This document shows positions 46,417 through 54,813 of a stretch of 64,000 nt of DNA, piece after piece. Location of the stretch: NCBI GenBank assembly GCA_015484845.1, contig WFUT01000020.1, positions 1 to 64,000 of the forward strand, in the 5' to 3' direction. Under the pieces are notes generated by a model, which searched no databases, had not been told where the DNA came from, and worked only from the letters and a program-made list of their open reading frames with translations. This DNA is from Desulfobulbaceae bacterium (lineage in GTDB: Bacteria; Desulfobacterota; Desulfobulbia; Desulfobulbales; Desulfobulbaceae). The position numbers were made by a program, and so were the translations under genes. The stretch's first letter is position 1; every line of letters begins with the position of its first letter.

Positions 46417-49400
46417 TTATTCCTCCCCGATCCGGGGATCGAAACGGTGCTGCAGCCCCTCGATGACCCGTTCCATCCGCATTCCCCGGGACCCCTTGAC
46501 CAGCAGCCAGTCACCACCGACCAGCTCGCCGCTGACCAGGAGCATGTAGAGCCAGTCCGTGATGCCCTCGGTGTCGGAAAAGACGCGCACTGCTTCCCTG
46601 CGCATTCCAGCGGCCCGTGCCGCCACAGCCACCTCCTCGGCCTGGTGGCCGGTGACGGCCAGCAGGTCATAGCCCAGCTCGGCGACCAGGCGGCCGATCC
46701 GGCGGTGGGCCCGCACCGTCTCTTCGCCCAGCTCCAGCATGTCGCCCAGGGCAGCGACCCGGCGGCAGCGGCTGCCGAAGCCGGCCACGGTCCTGAGGGC
46801 GGCGGCCATGGAGGCCGGGTTGGCGTTGTAGGCATCGTTGACCACCTCCAGGCCGCCGGCGAGCTGCAGCCGCTGCATCCGCTTGTCAATGGCCTTAAAC
46901 CGCTCAAGGCCGCGGACAATGGTCTCGATGTCAATGCCGGCAGCATGGGCGATGGCCGCGGCAGCGGCACAGTTGCTCACCGTATGTTCCCCTGGCGCGG
47001 CCACGGTCAGGCGGCGCCGCTCCTCGCCGACGTGGAGGGTAAAGCGCATCCCCTCTTCACCCCTGGCCAGGATCCTGGTCGCCCGGACCTCCGGGTGGTG
47101 GCGACGGCCGGCCGGGGTGACGGCAAAGGTGATCCTGCGTCCCTGCCGCTGCGCGGCCAGGCGCCGCACCAGGGGATCGTCACAGTTGACCACGCAGACC
47201 GCCTCCGGCCGCATGGTGGCAAAGAGCTCGCCCTTGGCCTCGGCAACCCCCTCGATGGTGCCCAGCCCTTCCAGGTGGGCGGCCTGGACATTGGTGATGC
47301 AGCCGATATCCGGGTCAGCGATCCCGGCAAGACGGCTGATCTCGCCGGGCCGGTTCATGCCCATCTCCACCACCGCCACCCGGTGCCTGGCCCGGAGGCC
47401 GAGCAGGGTCAGGGGCAGGCCGACCAGGTTATTGAAGTTGCCCTCGGTCCTGAGCACCGTGCCGCTGTCGCCGCGCGCCTCGGCGTGGGCGGCAAAGATG
47501 GCCGCGGTCATCTCCTTGACCGTGGTCTTGCCCGAGCTGCCGGTGATGGCCGCGACCGTAAGGTCCGGGGCCAGCAGGCGCCGGCGGTAGGCGGCCAGCG
47601 CACCCAGGGCCTCTTCCGTGTCCCGGACCCGGAGGACCAGGACGTCCCGGCCGGCCGGCAGCGTGACGGGCCGGTGCACGATGAGCGCCCCGGCGCCGGC
47701 CTGCACAGCAGCGGCGACAAAATCATGGCCATCAAACCGCTCGCCCTGCAGGGCGACAAAGAGATCGCCCGCGGCCAGCGCCCTGGTGTCGGTGACGACG
47801 CGGCCGGAGAGCAGGGGGCAATGCCCCTGCACCTGTTCAGCGCCGGTGGCGGCCAGCAGGTGGGCGGGATTCCAGGACATGAGCCCGTCCGCGGCCTGCA
47901 GCCGGTCATCGAAAAAGATCCGTTCCCTGCCCCGGTCCTGGTAGGTCTCGTGCCCCTTGCCGGCGATCACCACGATATCGTCCGGACCGGCCCAGCTGCA
48001 GGCCCGGCGGATCGCCTCCTGCCGGTCCTCCACGACCATGAAGCCATGGCGCCGCCCTTCCGGGCAGAAGAGTTCTTCCGGCGCCAGCTCCTCCATGCCG
48101 CCGGCGCGGAGCCCGGGCAGGATCTCGCCGATGATCGCGGCCGGTTCCTCACGGCGCGGGTTGTCCGAGGTGACGATGACCACGTCGGCGCGCCGGGCCG
48201 CGGCCTCGCCCATGAGCGGCCGTTTGCCCCGGTCGCGGTCGCCGCCGCAGCCAAAGACGCAGACCAGCCGTTTTCCCAGGCCGGCCAGGGCAGCGAGCAC
48301 GTTGGCCAGGGCATCCGGGGTATGGGCGTAATCGACAAACACGGCCGGCTGCGCTTTCCGGCCCGGCAGCCGCACCCGTTCCAGGCGGCCCGGCACCCGG
48401 GTCACCCGGGCCAGGCCCCTGCAGATCGTCTTGGCATCAAGACCCAGGGCATGGCCCACCCCGGCCGCTGTGAGGAGATTGAGCAGGTTGTACTGGCCGG
48501 CCAGCGGTGAACGGAGCAGGCAGGAGGAACCGGGCAGAACGAGCTCGGCCTCCAGGCCGTCGATGCCGTGACGCAGCGTCCGGGCGCTGACCATGGCGTC
48601 CGGCGCCGGGCCGCAGCGGATCACCGGCCGGCCGGCGAGCCGGTCCGCCAGGCGGCGGCCCCAGTCCTCCCCTTTCCCGGGTGCGCCGACCACCACCACG
48701 GCCGGCGCACCCGGCTTCAGGTAGTGGTCAAAGAGGAGCTGCTTGGCAGCAAAGTACTCCTCCATGGTGTGGTGGAAGTCCAGGTGATCGCGGCTCAGGT
48801 TGGTAAAGACGGCCACGTCAAGGGCGAGCCCGGCCAACCGCCTGCGGACGAGCCCGTGCGACGAGACCTCCATGATGACGTGGCTTGCGCCGCCATCCGC
48901 CATCCGGCGCAGGAGCTTCTGCATCCGGACCGGATCCGGGGTGGTCAGGTTCGCCTCCTCGGTCACCTGGTTGCCGCCGGCGTCGGTATACCGGTAATTG
49001 ACCGTGCCGATGACCCCGGTGGCCATGCCCGCCTCTTCGAGCATCTGCTCGATGAGCCAGGAGGTGGTGGTCTTGCCGTTGGTGCCGGTCAGGCCGATCA
49101 GGGTCAGGCCGGTGGCCGGGAAGCCGTAAAAGGCCGCGGCCAGCAACCCCAGGGCCTCCTGGCTGTCCGGGACGAGGACCAGGGGCACACCAGGACCGGG
49201 CGCAGGGGGCCGGGTCTCGGCCACCACGGCCAGGCAGCCGCGGGCCACGGCCTGGTCGATGAAGTCGTGGCCGTCGGCCTGTTCGCCCCGCACGGCGACA
49301 AAGACAAAGCCCTCCTCCACCAGCCGGGAATCACAGGTAATGCCGCGCACCTCCTGCTCCGGCAGCCCCCCGGCGATCACGGGCGGCGAAACCGAGGGCA

Positions 49401-49431
49401 GGATCCGGAGAAGGCGGGCCAGGGTCGTCAT
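46417..49431 (-). CDS. murEF: Bifunctional MurE-MurF ligase fusion
   Basis: This 1004-aa chain joins two consecutive Mur ligases. Residues 1-515 are MurE: ATP loop GLTGTNGKTTTSW at 113-125 and SDNPRREEP at 422-430, the DNPR signature for meso-diaminopimelate. Residues from about 518 are MurF: DTRALAAGDLFVAL, ATP loop AITGSSGKTTVKEM near 625, and VVNDAYNANPASMAAAL. The two make UDP-MurNAc-tripeptide and then the pentapeptide. No stop or start codon separates them and the linker is short. ATG 49431 lies 1 bp after the ftsI stop; a longer frame upstream only reads into ftsI. Confidence 0.96.
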   Translation of the reverse strand: MTTLARLLRILPSVSPPVIAGGLPEQEVRGITCDSRLVEEGFVFVAVRGEQADGHDFIDQAVARGCLAVVAETRPPAPGPGVPLVLVPDSQEALGLLAAAFYGFPATGLTLIGLTGTNGKTTTSWLIEQMLEEAGMATGVIGTVNYRYTDAGGNQVTEEANLTTPDPVRMQKLLRRMADGGASHVIMEVSSHGLVRRRLAGLALDVAVFTNLSRDHLDFHHTMEEYFAAKQLLFDHYLKPGAPAVVVVGAPGKGEDWGRRLADRLAGRPVIRCGPAPDAMVSARTLRHGIDGLEAELVLPGSSCLLRSPLAGQYNLLNLLTAAGVGHALGLDAKTICRGLARVTRVPGRLERVRLPGRKAQPAVFVDYAHTPDALANVLAALAGLGKRLVCVFGCGGDRDRGKRPLMGEAAARRADVVIVTSDNPRREEPAAIIGEILPGLRAGGMEELAPEELFCPEGRRHGFMVVEDRQEAIRRACSWAGPDDIVVIAGKGHETYQDRGRERIFFDDRLQAADGLMSWNPAHLLAATGAEQVQGHCPLLSGRVVTDTRALAAGDLFVALQGERFDGHDFVAAAVQAGAGALIVHRPVTLPAGRDVLVLRVRDTEEALGALAAYRRRLLAPDLTVAAITGSSGKTTVKEMTAAIFAAHAEARGDSGTVLRTEGNFNNLVGLPLTLLGLRARHRVAVVEMGMNRPGEISRLAGIADPDIGCITNVQAAHLEGLGTIEGVAEAKGELFATMRPEAVCVVNCDDPLVRRLAAQRQGRRITFAVTPAGRRHHPEVRATRILARGEEGMRFTLHVGEERRRLTVAAPGEHTVSNCAAAAAIAHAAGIDIETIVRGLERFKAIDKRMQRLQLAGGLEVVNDAYNANPASMAAALRTVAGFGSRCRRVAALGDMLELGEETVRAHRRIGRLVAELGYDLLAVTGHQAEEVAVAARAAGMRREAVRVFSDTEGITDWLYMLLVSGELVGGDWLLVKGSRGMRMERVIEGLQHRFDPRIGEE

Positions 49432-49432
49432 G

Positions 49433-51277
49433 TCACTTGCTGTTCGAGATGGTCGGTTCCAGGGTAAGTACACAGTCTGTCACGTCGTGGAGCGGCGTTC
49501 CCGCCGCCGGTTTCTGGGCTATGATCCGTCCTGAACCCCTGATGGTCAGCCTGAAGGGCTGCCGGCCGAGGCGCTGCAGCCCCTGCCGCAGGCTGAGGCC
49601 GATCACATCGGGCATCAGGGCTCCCTGTTCCGTGGTGGTGCCCGGCTGTTCCTGGTAGTCTATACGGCGGCTGATCAGGAACTGGCGGAAATTCTCCTGG
49701 TTCCTGCCGCCGGGGGACCCGGTTGCCGACGGCCGCGCCTGCATGCGGTACAGCCTGGGCAGCAGTTCCCTGCCCAGGGCGGCCAGGGACGGGCTCCGGA
49801 GCCTGCGCCGGGACAGCGGATCCAGGCCGTCACGTTCCACCACCATCAGCAGCAGCAGGCGGGGGGAACCGGCCGGAATCACGCCCACCATGGCCTCCTG
49901 CCGCACGTAGCGGCTGAAGACCCCTTCCCGCACCACCTTGTTGACCGTGCCGGTGAAAATCCTGGCCGCATCCCTCTTCCCGCGCCCGGCCAGGAGCAGG
50001 GACCGGCGCATCAGGATACCCATGGCCGGCTCCAGGACCAGCTCCCGCCTTGTTGCGTCCCGACGGCGGCCGTAGCGCCGGGCCGTGGCATGATCGTAGA
50101 GGGAACCGAGCAGCCAGGGGGCGATATGCCAGCCACCGTTGACCAGGCACGCCAGGCCGACGGCCAGCTGCATGCCGTCAACCCCTCCCCTGTTCCCGTC
50201 CGGGGCCGGGGTGCCGCTCCTGCCGCCGGTGACGAGCAGGTCCCTGCCCACGGGCCGGAACATGCCGACCAGCCGGGCGAGGTCACTGATGCCGGTGGCG
50301 CTGATGCCGAAATCCGGCGCGGCCACGGTCTCGGGCAAAAGATCCATGCCCCTGCCGCCGTCCCGCAGCACCGCCGCCGCCCGCACCAGCAGGCCGTGGA
50401 CCAGGTCAAGGTCCAGCCGGTCCGCGAACAGCCGGTTGCGGCGGCTCTCCCGGTCGGCCTGCCAGAAATAGTTGGGATTGAAGGCCGGCTGGCTGGCCAT
50501 GGCCAGGATTCTGCCGTCGGCCGGATCGAGCAGCAGGGCCATGCCGCGGCGCGATGACCGGCTCTTCAGGTACCGGCGCAGCCGCTGCTCGACCAGTTTT
50601 TCCATGTCCAGGTCAACGGTCAGGACCAGGTCGGTGCTGGTTCTGCCCAGGACCTGGTGGCCGGCAAAATCGATCTCCGGGACATCACTGCTCCGGAACT
50701 CGCCGGGTTCGAGCACGATATCATAGCGTCCCTCGACCCCGGCCAGCCCCACGCCGTCGCTGGTAAACCCGAGCAGGTGCGCGGCCACGGTATGGGCCGG
50801 GTAGAAGCGCTCCTCCCGGGGCCGCAGGTAGAGACCGGCCATGTGCAACCGGGCAACGGCCCTGGCCTGGCCCTCATCCAGGTCGTCGGCCACCTCGATG
50901 ACCTGCTGCGGCTTTTTCAGCAGGCCGAGCAGTTTTTCCCTGTCCTCTCCCAGGATGCCGGCCAGGGCGCGGGCGGTCTCTTCGCGACCACCCAGCTCCA
51001 CCGGGTGCACGGACAGGGTGAAGAGCCGGTAGGAGACCGCCATCTCGTTGAGCCGGCGGTCGTACACGGTTCCTCTTAAAACAGGTTCAGCGGACGTGTC
51101 GTCCGCTGAAGTTCCGGAAATCCTGCCGGCAGCAAGATCAAATATCCTGCCGATATCCTGGAGGGAGAGGGGTAATCTATACAGGATACCGCCACCTGCT
51201 GCCAGCAGAATCACCAGCAAACCGAGAAGGTAGAGACGCCGTTTTCTCCGTTTTCTTATTCGCTCCGATCTGATCAT
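49433..51277 (-). CDS. ftsI: FtsI/PBP2-like division protein lacking the transpeptidase catalytic motifs
   Basis: This 614-aa protein has the layout of a class B penicillin-binding protein: basic N-terminus, membrane segment (LYLLGLLVILLAAGGGILY), pedestal with RGTVYDRRLNEMAVS and YPAHTVAAHLLGFTSDGVGLAGVE, then LLDPADGRILAMASQPAFNPN. The catalytic motifs are gone. After RRNR (279-282), where EPGSTxK should follow, it reads LFADRLDLDLVHGLL (283-297) with no Ser or Lys. The segment that normally holds SxN is deleted. KTGT is replaced by FTGT (441-444). A PASTA-like domain is at 555-609 (MPDVIGLSLRQGLQRLG). The frame is intact with normal codon use. It sits in the standard ftsL-ftsI-murE place, so it probably keeps a structural divisome role while another PBP does the chemistry. 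Confidence 0.88.
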   Translation of the reverse strand: MIRSERIRKRRKRRLYLLGLLVILLAAGGGILYRLPLSLQDIGRIFDLAAGRISGTSADDTSAEPVLRGTVYDRRLNEMAVSYRLFTLSVHPVELGGREETARALAGILGEDREKLLGLLKKPQQVIEVADDLDEGQARAVARLHMAGLYLRPREERFYPAHTVAAHLLGFTSDGVGLAGVEGRYDIVLEPGEFRSSDVPEIDFAGHQVLGRTSTDLVLTVDLDMEKLVEQRLRRYLKSRSSRRGMALLLDPADGRILAMASQPAFNPNYFWQADRESRRNRLFADRLDLDLVHGLLVRAAAVLRDGGRGMDLLPETVAAPDFGISATGISDLARLVGMFRPVGRDLLVTGGRSGTPAPDGNRGGVDGMQLAVGLACLVNGGWHIAPWLLGSLYDHATARRYGRRRDATRRELVLEPAMGILMRRSLLLAGRGKRDAARIFTGTVNKVVREGVFSRYVRQEAMVGVIPAGSPRLLLLMVVERDGLDPLSRRRLRSPSLAALGRELLPRLYRMQARPSATGSPGGRNQENFRQFLISRRIDYQEQPGTTTEQGALMPDVIGLSLRQGLQRLGRQPFRLTIRGSGRIIAQKPAAGTPLHDVTDCVLTLEPTISNSK

Positions 51278-51304
51278 GATCGCCCAACCAGCCGCCGCCG
51301 CTGG

Positions 51305-51667
51305 TCAGAAGAAACGATGCACCTGTCCCCTGGTCGGTTCCAGCAGGCCGAACTTCACCGCCGCCACCGCCTCCACCCGCTGCCGGGAGGCCAGTTTGGC
51401 ACGGGTGGCCAGGAGATCGACGTGGCTGGATCCCAGCTCGGAACGGACCTTTTCCAGCTGGTCCAGCTGCTCCGAGACAGTGGCGATCCGCCACTGCATG
51501 AACTGGCCGGCGGCCAGGACCACCACCAGGATCGCCAGCAGCCACAGCCCCATGCGCTGGACGAGTTCCGCGGACCAGGCACGGCCGCTGCCCCGGGCGA
51601 CCCGCTGCCGGACGCCGACCGGTGCCGTCTGCGGGCGATAGCTCCGTACGTTCATGTTGGTCATCAT
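51305..51667 (-). CDS. ftsL: Cell-division protein FtsL-like
   Basis: This 120-aa bitopic protein has a basic Pro/Arg-rich N-terminus, one membrane segment (GLWLLAILVVVLAAGQFMQW) and a short periplasmic heptad helix (VSEQLDQLEKVRSELG). FtsL sequences are poorly conserved, and the call rests on topology and on position between rsmH and ftsI. ATG 51667 is chosen because GGAGGAG lies 6 nt upstream; ATG 51673 is too close to it. It would pair with FtsB and FtsQ to control the septal synthase. Confidence 0.8.
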   Translation of the reverse strand: MMTNMNVRSYRPQTAPVGVRQRVARGSGRAWSAELVQRMGLWLLAILVVVLAAGQFMQWRIATVSEQLDQLEKVRSELGSSHVDLLATRAKLASRQRVEAVAAVKFGLLEPTRGQVHRFF

Positions 51668-51669
51668 GG

Positions 51670-52605
51670 TCATCTCCTCCCTCTCTTCTTCTCATCTGTC
51701 CCTGGCCGGGGAGCGGCTGCCCGCTCCGCGACCCGGAGCCTGGCGCTGCGCGCCCTGGGATTACGACCGATCTCGTCGTCCGACGGCGACAGGGGCCGGC
51801 GGGTGATCACCCTCCAGGCAGGATCCGTGGCAAAGGCCTGCTTGACCATGCGGTCCTCCAGGGAATGGAAGGTGATGATACAGAACCTGCCGCCCGGAAC
51901 CAGCAGGTGCGGCGCTTCCTGCAGCAGCCGGGCCAGGTTGTCCAGCTCGCGGTTGACCGCTATGCGCAGCCCCTGGAAGACCCGGGTCGCCACGTGGATC
52001 CGGCGGGGATGGTAGCGGCGGGGCACGGCCGCGGCCACGATCTCCGCCAGCCGGGCCGTGGTGGTCACCGGCCGCTCCTGCCGGGCCCGGACCAGGAAGC
52101 GGGCGATCCGTCGCGCCTGGCGCTCCTGGCCGTAGTGATAAAAGATATCGGCCAGCTGGTCCTCGGAAAGGGTGGCGACCAGCTCGGCCGCCGTGCGGCC
52201 GCGGCGCCGGTCCATGCGCATATCCAGGGGGGCATCGCCCTGGAAGCTGAAGCCGCGCTCCTTCCTGTCAAGCTGCAGCGAGGAGACACCGAGATCGGCC
52301 AGCAGGCCGTTGATCCCTGCCAGCCCCAGCCGTGCAAGTTCCGGCCGGATGTCGGCGTAGGAGGCCTCCACCAGCAGGAAGCGCCCGCCAAAGCAGGCCA
52401 GCCGCCGGCGGGCCAGCTCGGCCGCCTGCCGGTCCCACTCGAAACCGACAAGCCGCCCGTCCGGGGCCGATGCCCGGAGGATGGCCTCGCCATGGCCGCC
52501 AAGCCCCAGGGTTCCGTCCACGTAGATGCCGCCGGCACGGGGCTGCAGGTGGGCAAGGACCTCGGCAAGCAGCACCGGCGTGTGCAGCGTGGCGGCGGCA
52601 TCCAT
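51670..52605 (-). CDS. rsmH: 16S rRNA m4C1402 methyltransferase RsmH (MraW)
   Basis: This 311-aa SAM-dependent methyltransferase modifies C1402 of 16S rRNA. Landmarks: HTPVLLAEVLAHL, SAM loop VDGTLGLGGHGEAIL, LADLGVSSLQLD, ERGFSFQGDAPLDMRMD, RVFQGLRIAVNREL and ITFHSLEDRMVKQAF, all typical and intact. It lies 14 bp after mraZ and directly before ftsL, as in most dcw clusters. Confidence 0.97.
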   Translation of the reverse strand: MDAAATLHTPVLLAEVLAHLQPRAGGIYVDGTLGLGGHGEAILRASAPDGRLVGFEWDRQAAELARRRLACFGGRFLLVEASYADIRPELARLGLAGINGLLADLGVSSLQLDRKERGFSFQGDAPLDMRMDRRRGRTAAELVATLSEDQLADIFYHYGQERQARRIARFLVRARQERPVTTTARLAEIVAAAVPRRYHPRRIHVATRVFQGLRIAVNRELDNLARLLQEAPHLLVPGGRFCIITFHSLEDRMVKQAFATDPAWRVITRRPLSPSDDEIGRNPRARSARLRVAERAAAPRPGTDEKKRGRR

Positions 52606-52619
52606 GGTCGGCGCCGGCC

Positions 52620-53117
52620 TCAAAGGATGCCCAGCGAGGAGAGTCCCTGCTCGAAATCCTTGAAGTTCTCCCTGGCCCGCCGGGTCTCGAGCTGCCAGGC
52701 GCCCTTGTCCCAGATCTCGAAGTGGTCCAGCATGCCGTTGAGGACCACCTCCTTGTCTATACCGAACTCGCTGCGCAGGGAGCCGGGGACCAGGATCCGT
52801 CCCTGCCGGTCCAGGGTGCACTCGGTGACCCCGGAGATGACGTAGCGGACAAAGTCGCCGAATCCCGGCTGCTGCCGCCCCTCGGTGAGGAGTTTTTCCT
52901 CCAGCCGTTCCCACTCGGGCACGGGAAAGGCCTTGAGGCTCTTCTGCCAGTTGGTGACGATGAGGGTCTCGGTGTAGACCTCGCGCAGGACCTCGCGGAA
53001 ACGGCTCGGGATATTGAGCCGCCCCTTGGCGTCCAGCGTATGTTCCGACCTGCTGCGAAACCGCAGCTCTGCGACCCGTTCCTTCACATCTCCCACCGAG
53101 CTCCGCCCCCGCCACAC
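52620..53117 (-). CDS. mraZ: Transcriptional regulator MraZ
   Basis: This 165-aa protein has two SpoVT-AbrB-like repeats: SEHTLDAKGRLNIPSRFRE and ECTLDRQGRILVPGSLRSE. MraZ binds short GTGG-type direct repeats ahead of its own gene and controls the dcw operon. GTG at 53117 is used because GAGGG lies 8 nt upstream. This gives a longer N-terminus than E. coli MraZ; GTG at 53087 is an alternative. It is the first gene of the cluster, and its ribosome site overlaps the third operator repeat. Confidence 0.93.
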   Translation of the reverse strand: MWRGRSSVGDVKERVAELRFRSRSEHTLDAKGRLNIPSRFREVLREVYTETLIVTNWQKSLKAFPVPEWERLEEKLLTEGRQQPGFGDFVRYVISGVTECTLDRQGRILVPGSLRSEFGIDKEVVLNGMLDHFEIWDKGAWQLETRRARENFKDFEQGLSSLGIL

Positions 53118-53125
53118 CCCGGAGA

Positions 53126-53150
53126 CCCTCTTTGCACCACTTTACACCAC
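53126..53150 (-). promoter_or_regulatory. MraZ-type operator, three direct repeats with 10-bp period
   Basis: On the minus strand GTGGT (53150-53146), GTGGT (53140-53136) and GAGGG (53130-53126) are each separated by 5 nt (gtaaa, gcaaa). This is the arrangement known for MraZ boxes in other bacteria. It lies just downstream of the probable start site of mraZ transcription, fitting autorepression. Confidence 0.75.
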
Positions 53151-53161
53151 TTACGTATGGT

Positions 53162-53188
53162 TCTATACGAACTCCCCCTTTGAGTCAA
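53162..53188 (-). promoter_or_regulatory. Probable sigma-70 promoter of the dcw operon
   Basis: On the minus strand TTGACT (53188-53183) and TATAGA (53167-53162) form -35 and -10 boxes with a 15-bp spacer (16 if ATAGAA is used). Transcription would begin near 53155, just ahead of the MraZ-type repeats and about 40 nt before mraZ. Confidence 0.55.
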
Positions 53189-53475
53189 GAAAAAACAGGC
53201 AGAAGATCAACCAGTTGAACCGCCCGGGAAACGGCGACATCACACTACATGTTGTGCCATCCCGGACGACATGCCACAATTTCCAGGACAGGCAGGAGAC
53301 CTCCGCAGCGGTGCCGCCGGAGAGCAACGGCCGCAGGCCGGGGACAAGATGCTGTTTATATTTGAATAAAAAAATGGAGGAAAAAACGGCTCACCAGGAG
53401 GTGGCACAAGGTGGGGAAAAAGCGGGGTGCAAAGTGGGGCGGCAGAAAAAAACGCCGGTCCGCCGGGCCGGGGAG
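53189..53475 (-). terminator. Intergenic region between der and mraZ with a probable der terminator
   Basis: No gene is supported. A T7 tract on the minus strand (A-tract 53446-53452) follows a GC-rich stem at 53453-53475 directly after the der stop, a probable terminator with an imperfect stem. The plus strand at 53401-53438 carries four G-rich units (GTGGC, GTGGG, GCGGG, GTGGG) spaced 10-12 bp, reminiscent of MraZ boxes but with no gene reading away from them. Confidence 0.5.
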
Positions 53476-54813
53476 CTACCTCTTTTTCTTCCTGCTGCGC
53501 TCCTTGAACAGGAGGCGCACCGGCACCCGGTCCAGGCCGAGACCTTCCCGGAACCGGTTGGCCAGGTAGCGCTGGTAGGAGAAGTGGATGCCCCGGGGCT
53601 GGCTGGCCACCACGGCAAAGGTGGGCGGTGCCGTGCCCAGCTGGGCGGTGTAGAAGAGCTTGAGCCGACGGCCCCGGTACAGGGGCGGCTCGTGGTGGGC
53701 CACCGCCGCCTCCAGGAGGCGGTTGAGGGCGGCGGTGGGAAAACGGGCCCGGAACTGACGATGGACCCTGCCGATCTCGGGAAAGATCCGCGGGATGCCG
53801 TAACCGGTCATGGCCGAGACCCTGAGCACCGGCGCAAAGGGAACAAAGGTGGTTGCCATCCTGACCTCTTCGAGGAGCAGCTTCTGGCGTTTTTTGTCGT
53901 CCCGGACCAGGTCCCACTTGTTGACCAGGATGATCAGGGCCCGTCCCTGTTCCTGGGTATAGCCGATCACGCGGACATCCTGTTCAGTGATGCCCTCGGC
54001 GGCGTCGATGAGGACCAGGGCGATGTCGCAGCGTCCCAGGGCCTTGAGCGCCTTGAGAATGGAAAACTTCTCCAGCTTGTCCCGGGTCTTGCCCTTACGG
54101 CGGATACCGGCGGTGTCGATGAGCAGGTAGCTGTAGGGGTCCCGGGTGAGCAGGGTGTCCACCGAATCCCGGGTCGTGCCCGAGATATCGGAGACCACCA
54201 TCCTCTCCTGGCCGATAATGGCGTTGATCATGGAGGACTTGCCCACGTTGGGCCGGCCGAGGAAGGCCAGCCGCACCGTGTCCTCGGGCACCTCCCGGAT
54301 CCTGCCTCCTGGCAGCTCATCGGCCAGGGCCGCCATCAGGGTGCGGTAGCCGAAGCCGTGGTCCGCTGACAGGGGCCACAGCCTGTCCACCCCCAGCTCG
54401 TAGAAGGGGGGCAGGAGCATGGCCTCCAGCTCCGGGCTGTCCACCTTGTTGACAACATAAAAAACCGTTTTCTCCGTCCGGCGCAGGAGATCGACGATCT
54501 CGAGGTCGGCCGGGATCAGGCCCTGGCGGCCGTCCATGAGAAAGAGGATGATGTCGGCCTCCTCCATGGCCCGCATGGCCTGGGTCCGGATGTGGCTGGT
54601 GATGGTGTCGTCCTCGTCGGCGATGCCGCCGGTATCCACCAGGAGAAACGACCGTTCCTCCCAGGTGACCGTGGCATAGTGCCGATCCCGGGTCACGCCG
54701 GGGGTGGGATCGACCAGGGCGTTGCGGCTCCGGGTCATCCGGTTGAACAGGGTCGATTTTCCCACGTTGGGCCGGCCGATGAGGGCGACGAGGGTCGGGG
54801 TGTCAGGGGTCAT
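53476..54813 (-). CDS. der: Ribosome-assembly GTPase Der (EngA)
   Basis: This 445-aa protein has two consecutive GTPase domains and a KH-like C-terminus. Domain 1: GRPNVGKSTLFNRM, DTGGI, NKVD. Domain 2: GRPNVGKSSMINAI, DTAGIRRKGK, NKWD. Der is essential for 50S subunit maturation. The basic end KERSRKKKR is usual. Its start overlaps the AmgK-like gene's stop by 11 bp, so the two are co-translated. Confidence 0.97.
   Translation of the reverse strand: MTPDTPTLVALIGRPNVGKSTLFNRMTRSRNALVDPTPGVTRDRHYATVTWEERSFLLVDTGGIADEDDTITSHIRTQAMRAMEEADIILFLMDGRQGLIPADLEIVDLLRRTEKTVFYVVNKVDSPELEAMLLPPFYELGVDRLWPLSADHGFGYRTLMAALADELPGGRIREVPEDTVRLAFLGRPNVGKSSMINAIIGQERMVVSDISGTTRDSVDTLLTRDPYSYLLIDTAGIRRKGKTRDKLEKFSILKALKALGRCDIALVLIDAAEGITEQDVRVIGYTQEQGRALIILVNKWDLVRDDKKRQKLLLEEVRMATTFVPFAPVLRVSAMTGYGIPRIFPEIGRVHRQFRARFPTAALNRLLEAAVAHHEPPLYRGRRLKLFYTAQLGTAPPTFAVVASQPRGIHFSYQRYLANRFREGLGLDRVPVRLLFKERSRKKKR

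Noticed and set aside
49830-50409. Hidden SxxK, SxN and KTG motifs in other frames of ftsI, which would indicate frameshifts
   Set aside because: The alternative frames over the region read as Arg/Pro/Ala-rich shadows without transpeptidase motifs, and the main frame stays protein-like throughout.
53374-53500. A small plus-strand gene beginning MEEKTAHQEVAQGG
   Set aside because: It has no ribosome site of note, runs into the antisense of der, and overlaps the der terminator.
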